NCBI GenBank assembly: GCA_036555325.1
Contig: DATBLQ010000016.1
Coordinates: 1-9,301 of the forward strand
DNA from: DATBLQ01 sp036555325
GTDB lineage: Bacteria; Pseudomonadota; Alphaproteobacteria; Rhizobiales; Aestuariivirgaceae
Direction: 5' to 3'
DNA length: 9,301 nt
Shown in pieces: positions 6,752 to 9,301 of this stretch; positions within the stretch are counted from its first letter, which is position 1; each line of letters opens with the position of its first letter. Below the pieces are notes generated by a model. That model saw only the letters and a program-made list of their open reading frames with translations, did not search any database and was not told the origin of the DNA. Both the position numbers and the translations under genes were made by a program.

Positions 6752-7014
6752 ACTTACCACCGACCTAATCGCCCGCCAATTCGACAGGGAGATCGTGTGG
6801 CGTCCCCACGGCGACCCGAGCTAATCCCCACGCTCCGCGCCTGGAGCGAACTGAAGGTGGCGTAGTCCATGATGCTTCATAACAGGCCCAAAGGCCCGCC
6901 ACAGCCACCTACGGGCCTCCTTGAGGGCGTTCGCAGGCGCATCCTCCGATAGCTGCTTAAGTCCATAGGGATCGTCTAATCCTAATCATTTCCGCATCGC
7001 GAAATACTGTACCC
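6752..7014. other. Spacer with an open minus-strand frame lacking a start
   Basis: No gene is firmly supported. On the minus strand, 6985-6821 stays open for 54 codons ending in TAG and has protein-like composition (DDPYGLKQLSEDAP, ARRWLWRAFG), yet no ATG, GTG or TTG occurs until codon 36 and a TGA precedes it. A neighbouring frame with ATGs (MGTVFRDAEM) lies just upstream, overlapping the start of the 7015 gene, so a single frameshift could join them into a decayed gene. Chance is equally possible. No terminator for the ATPase gene was seen. Confidence 0.25.
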
Positions 7015-7335
7015 ATGCCCGGCGAAGCTTACATCAGAGAACTGAGGCGCTGGTCCGCGGAGCGCCGTGCAAAGCGAGCCGCCCAAGGCGCGTCAAGAGT
7101 GTTCGACCCGCGAGCGAAGCTCAAGGAGCGGGTAACACAGTGGAATAGCTCGCTATCCCCCGAAGCCCATACACCTCACTACTTCATGGAGCACCTTGTT
7201 AGGCAGCTTCGGGCGACGCCACAACAGCTCGGTATCGCTCTACGCGAACTCGGCTGGCGTTGGGACCGTGTATGGCGCAAAGGCCAGCCGTATCGGCACT
7301 ATTGGGTGCTGCCCAAGGACGTGCATCAGCAATAG
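7015..7335 (+). CDS. Small basic protein with a possible winged-helix C-terminus
   Basis: 106 residues, ATG at 7015, no clear ribosome-binding site. The first 45 residues are strongly basic and helical (RELRRWSAERRAKRAA). From about 48 the sequence (TPHYFMEHLVRQLRATPQQLGIALRELGWRWDRVWRKG) followed by YRHYWVLP resembles a compact helix-helix-helix-beta-hairpin winged helix in which the aromatic-rich hairpin forms the wing. This style is seen in small DNA-binding or DNA-modifying accessory proteins. The DNA-binding idea is inference; I cannot name a family. It stands alone, and a strong hairpin lies 16 bases past its stop. Confidence 0.58.
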   Translation: MPGEAYIRELRRWSAERRAKRAAQGASRVFDPRAKLKERVTQWNSSLSPEAHTPHYFMEHLVRQLRATPQQLGIALRELGWRWDRVWRKGQPYRHYWVLPKDVHQQ

Positions 7336-7351
7336 CTGACCGCACGACGAC

Positions 7352-7376
7352 CGGCACCCCATGTATGGGCGTGCCG
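7352..7376 (+). terminator. Hairpin after the 7015 gene, possible weak terminator
   Basis: CGGCACCCCAT and ATGGGCGTGCCG form eleven base pairs with one bulged C, 16 bases beyond the TAG at 7333-7335. No T-run follows (CACTCTAAT), so termination would be weak or factor-dependent; an RNA-stabilising hairpin is an alternative. Confidence 0.35.
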
Positions 7377-7409
7377 CACTCTAATACCGTGATCCTGCAC
7401 CGATTTTTC

Positions 7410-7487
7410 AACGCGGTTTGAAAATTCTGCCCCCTTTGATTCATCCCAACTTCTACCCGTAGGCTCACTGAATTTTCAAACCCCGTT
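7410..7487. repeat. 18-bp inverted repeat, one mismatch, 42-bp spacer
   Basis: Left arm AACGCGGTTTGAAAATTC (7410-7427), right arm GAATTTTCAAACCCCGTT (7470-7487); 17 of 18 positions pair. The left flank reads CGATTTTTCAACGCGG. Sequences of this style (TTTTCAACG, GGTTTGAAAATT followed by a C-run) occur near the ends of IS21-type elements, so this may be a residue of one, but no istA or istB coding sequence is present. It lies downstream of both the 7015 gene and the 7535 gene, which converge here. Confidence 0.55.
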
Positions 7488-7534
7488 CGTTCCCTCCTCG
7501 AGCAGATTGAGTACTGGAAAACCAAGTCCCTCCT

Positions 7535-8299
7535 TCAGCCGAAAATTTTCTTCGGGACGGGAACGCCAGCAAACTCCTCCTCCCGCATCGGATTTTCTGG
7601 CTCCACCCCGATAGCTCTCAAGAAGTGGTACGTCTGCTTGATGCGAAGGCCGGTCCCCACCAGGGCCATGTTCAGCAGCTTTCCCACCGTCTTTGGACCG
7701 AAGTAGGTTTCGACTACTTTGTCGGTCAGCTCTGCACGGTTGGTTAGGAAATCGATCAACCTGCTCTCTATAGCGTCAGCGTATTCGACGATCTCCTGCG
7801 TAGTGCGGTAGCCATTTGCGAGATGCTCGTACTGATGGCACATCTCGTACGTGTATCGCCCTGTCCTGACAGCATCCATGCACACGTCGGGTCGGTCAAA
7901 CAGATGATAGACAAGCTGCCTTAACGTTTGCCCCCGACGTTCATCCTGAGGAGTTACCCAATCGAGTTCTTCGTTCGGAATCTGGAGCACAGCCCGTTTG
8001 GCGCTGAGGAAGAACGCGCGATATTTCTCCAACAGCTCACTTGCAGGGAGGTCGCGAGGCGCGTCGGCATCGATGCCAAGCGCCCGCTCGAGGGCGGGAA
8101 CGTCAAATCCGGCGATGGCATGAGCTCCGTCAACTACGATAACGGGAACAACATCAAACCCCAGTTCGCGCAGCTCCTTCTCAACTTCGGGCAGCAATAC
8201 GTTGCGATCTTCGTACGGAATGTGATTTGACGAAAGATACTCTTTCGTTTGTCCGCAAGCCGTTCACCCAGGATGGGTATAGATGCTTACCTGCACCAT
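7535..8299 (-). CDS. Probable selenoprotein: Sec (UxxC) glutaredoxin fused to a DinB-like domain
   Basis: 254 codons from ATG 8299 to the stop at 7535, read through one in-frame TGA at 8266-8264 (codon 12). Residues 1-76 form a glutaredoxin: VSIYTHPG, then U12-T-A-C15 where the family has its CxxC redox pair, then KEYLSS-IPYEDRNV, GFDVVPVIVVDG with the cis-Pro at 52, and IAGFD. Residues about 85-240 are a DinB/YfiT-like helical bundle (TLRQLVYHLFD with H132; IKQTYHFLRAIGV with H225); the usual extra metal His four residues before H225 is Lys221. DinB-fold enzymes include thiol-dependent S-transferases, so a thiol redox or transfer role is inferred. GAGGAG lies nine bases before the ATG. Without readthrough the first start is TTG 8197, halfway into the glutaredoxin fold. 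A nonsense mutation is the main alternative. It is the last gene of the right-hand minus-strand cluster. Confidence 0.8.
8230..8248 (-). promoter_or_regulatory. Candidate bacterial SECIS hairpin
   Basis: On the minus strand, ACGAAAGA, loop GUA, UCUUUCGU: a perfect eight-base-pair stem inside the coding sequence (codons 18-24). Fifteen bases separate the TGA from the stem, and the loop starts at the 24th base after it. Bacterial SECIS elements sit just 3' of the UGA, with the apical loop roughly 16-37 bases away and a G in the first two loop positions, all satisfied here. The bulged U of the E. coli fdhF element is absent. Confidence 0.75.
8264..8266 (-). other. In-frame TGA, proposed selenocysteine codon (Sec12)
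   Basis: The only stop codon inside the 254-codon frame, at the position of the first, nucleophilic cysteine of the glutaredoxin CxxC motif; Cys15 remains as partner. TGA differs from the cysteine codons TGC and TGT by one base, so a point mutation would look the same by itself. The hairpin just downstream tips the balance to recoding. Confidence 0.78.
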
Positions 8300-8308
8300 G
8301 GAAGCATA

Positions 8309-8314
8309 CTCCTC
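8309..8314 (-). promoter_or_regulatory. Ribosome-binding site fixing the selenoprotein start
   Basis: GAGGAG on the minus strand, nine bases before ATG 8299. No comparable site stands before TTG 8197, the start forced if the TGA were a real stop. An ATG inside the gap (out of frame) is only two bases from the purine run. Confidence 0.65.
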
Positions 8315-8334
8315 ATCTGCGTGCTGAATTGAGT

Positions 8335-8359
8335 CCGTTACGCGAGAAATCGCGAACGG
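8335..8359. repeat. GAAA-loop hairpin between the deaminase and selenoprotein genes
   Basis: CCGTT-A-CGCGA, GAAA loop, TCGCG-AACGG: ten base pairs with one bulged base. It lies 19 bases beyond the deaminase stop and 36 bases before the selenoprotein ATG. On the minus strand no T-run follows, so it is not a clear terminator; it could be an RNA processing or stabilising element inside a common transcript. Confidence 0.45.
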
Positions 8360-8377
8360 CGTATCAATCACTCTACG

Positions 8378-8887
8378 TCACCGCGTTGCTTTCGATTGCG
8401 TCTCTCCGTGTCTCCGTTTCCAGACCAGGCGCAATTCCTCGCATTCTGACTCTCTTACGCCGGCCACAACATCGATCCGCCTCGACAGCAACCCCAAAAG
8501 TGCCTCAACAGAATAGTTGCCGAGATCCGTACGGCCGACCCGTTTGTGCCTCGCACCTAGAACAATTGCCGAAATCTTCGCTTCGAGAATGGTAGAGAGG
8601 CACATCGGACAGGGCTCCATCGGCGTGTACAACGTGGAGCCTGACAGATCGAGTGTTTTCAAACTGGCGCATGCGCTGCGGATGGCATTCACCTCGGCGT
8701 GCGCGCTGGGATCCATATCGCGCGACACCGTATTTCCCGCTTGGCCTATCACTTGGCCATTCTGCTGGACGACGAGACAAAATATTGGACGCCCTCCCCT
8801 TGCCAACTCACTCTGTGCATTCTGGAGGGCCAAGGCCATGAAAAAGTCATGATCCAACGATTCCAGTCTCGACTCCTTACTCGACAT
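8378..8887 (-). CDS. Nucleoside deaminase (cytidine/guanine deaminase-like fold)
   Basis: 169 residues, the full length of the guanine deaminase/TadA-type subfamily. The zinc site is complete: H63-A-E65 (HAEVNAIR, Glu65 the proton shuttle) and P92-C93-P-M-C96 (EPCPMC). The usual preceding strand GRPIFCLVVQQNGQVIG (32-48) and the asparagine in GNTVS (51-55) are present. Enzymes of this group hydrolytically deaminate guanine, cytosine-type bases or nucleosides in the cytoplasm. The substrate cannot be fixed from sequence; the C-terminal region after the core, with its E-rich stretch near 146-152, is more like free base or nucleoside deaminases than TadA. The ATG at 8887 lies 21 bases after the Bug gene stop, with only a weak GGTAG upstream; they are likely co-transcribed. 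Confidence 0.9.
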   Translation of the reverse strand: MSSKESRLESLDHDFFMALALQNAQSELARGGRPIFCLVVQQNGQVIGQAGNTVSRDMDPSAHAEVNAIRSACASLKTLDLSGSTLYTPMEPCPMCLSTILEAKISAIVLGARHKRVGRTDLGNYSVEALLGLLSRRIDVVAGVRESECEELRLVWKRRHGETQSKATR

Positions 8888-8908
8888 CTGTCTACCGCTG
8901 TCGTCTTG

Positions 8909-9301
8909 CTACTGGATTCGCACGCCCGCGCCCCTCACCACCTTGCCCCACTTCTCATACTCGGCCTTGAGCACGACCGCGAACTGTTCGGGCGTGTCGC
9001 CAATGGGTTCGGCGCCCTGAACTGCGAACTGCTTCGCTACTGCATCCCGTTTTAGCACGTCCACGACGTCCCCGTAGATCCTTCGGATCACAGAACGTGG
9101 CAACTGCGCTGGACCCAGCACGCCCCACCACGGAGCCACTTCATAGCCCGCCAGCCCGCCCTCCGACACGGTCGGCACCTCTGGCATCACCGGCGAGCGG
9201 CGGGTGGTGGTGACTCCGAGCGCCCGCAGCCGCCCGGCCCGCACCTGCGCGAGGGCGGTGGGAACGCCGGTGAACATCATCTGCACTTGCCCTGACATGA
9301 C
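8909..9301 (-). CDS. Tripartite tricarboxylate transporter receptor (Bug family), C-terminal part
   Basis: 130 residues of the C-terminal 40 percent of a periplasmic Bug (TctC-type) solute receptor; the N-terminus and signal peptide lie beyond the right edge. Typical Bug signatures are present: SGQVQMMFTGVPTALAQVRAGRLRALGVTT, RRSPVMPEVPTVSEGGLAGYE, and WWGVLGPAQLP. These proteins bind carboxylates such as citrate, amino-acid-like or aromatic acids and either feed TctAB permeases or act alone; this family is often greatly expanded. The open frame continues to the edge, so the Met at 9298 is internal. The gene sits 21 bases before the deaminase gene in the same direction. Confidence 0.92.
   Translation of the reverse strand, partial: VMSGQVQMMFTGVPTALAQVRAGRLRALGVTTTRRSPVMPEVPTVSEGGLAGYEVAPWWGVLGPAQLPRSVIRRIYGDVVDVLKRDAVAKQFAVQGAEPIGDTPEQFAVVLKAEYEKWGKVVRGAGVRIQ

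Noticed and set aside
7535..8197. A 220-residue DinB protein starting at TTG 8197
   Set aside because: This start cuts the glutaredoxin fold in half, has no ribosome-binding site, and ignores the matching coding sequence upstream; the Sec readthrough model explains more.
1..9301. CRISPR array, rRNA or tRNA genes
   Set aside because: No regularly spaced direct repeats and no recognisable rRNA or tRNA core sequences were found on either strand.

Overview
This window looks like a piece of chromosome from an uncultured, moderately GC-rich bacterium. The Bug-type solute receptor, the GspE/PulE ATPase, the ElyC-like DUF218 protein and a probable selenocysteine-containing glutaredoxin would fit a soil or subsurface proteobacterial, Rokubacteria or Methylomirabilota-type lineage. 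That placement is inference; no ribosomal or other marker gene is present. Most genes are small, partial or of unknown function and lie among large gene-poor spacers, with one degraded insertion sequence, so the region is accessory-like.

Layout. On the left, a secreted DUF2846-like protein runs off the edge on the minus strand and is divergent from a tiny membrane-anchored protein with a perfectly symmetric six-cysteine, twin CX3C pattern (438-680). An ElyC/YdcF-type DUF218 protein (866-1648) and a SAM-dependent methyltransferase (2037-2882) follow on the minus strand, separated by a gene-free spacer. A frameshifted N-terminal remnant of an IS1182-type (DUF772) transposase lies at 3031-3230, then two small putative zinc-binding proteins (3488-3691 minus, 4114-4389 plus) in a long gene-poor tract that ends in an intrinsic terminator at 4650-4671. 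An operator-like inverted repeat then precedes a hypothetical protein (4906-5373) and a short GspE/PulE secretion ATPase (5408-6751) on the plus strand, followed by a small basic protein (7015-7335) and an 18-bp inverted repeat.

Right-hand minus-strand cluster. From the right edge inward: the C-terminal part of a tripartite tricarboxylate transporter (Bug) receptor, a cytidine/guanine-deaminase-fold enzyme, and the most interesting gene, 7535-8299. Read normally, this last gene starts in the middle of a glutaredoxin fold from a TTG. Reading through one in-frame TGA restores a well-placed ATG with a GAGGAG ribosome-binding site and a complete glutaredoxin domain. The TGA falls exactly on the first cysteine of the CxxC redox motif, giving U-T-A-C. 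Right after it sits a perfect 8-bp hairpin with a GUA loop whose first loop base is the 24th after the TGA, as expected for a bacterial SECIS element. The glutaredoxin domain is fused to a DinB/YfiT-like four-helix domain. I interpret this as a selenoprotein, a Sec-glutaredoxin-DinB fusion, which ordinary gene callers would truncate.

How genes work together: the right cluster may be co-transcribed (21 and 78 nt gaps), and the 4906-6751 pair may be a two-gene operon. No functional link between the other genes can be shown from the sequence.
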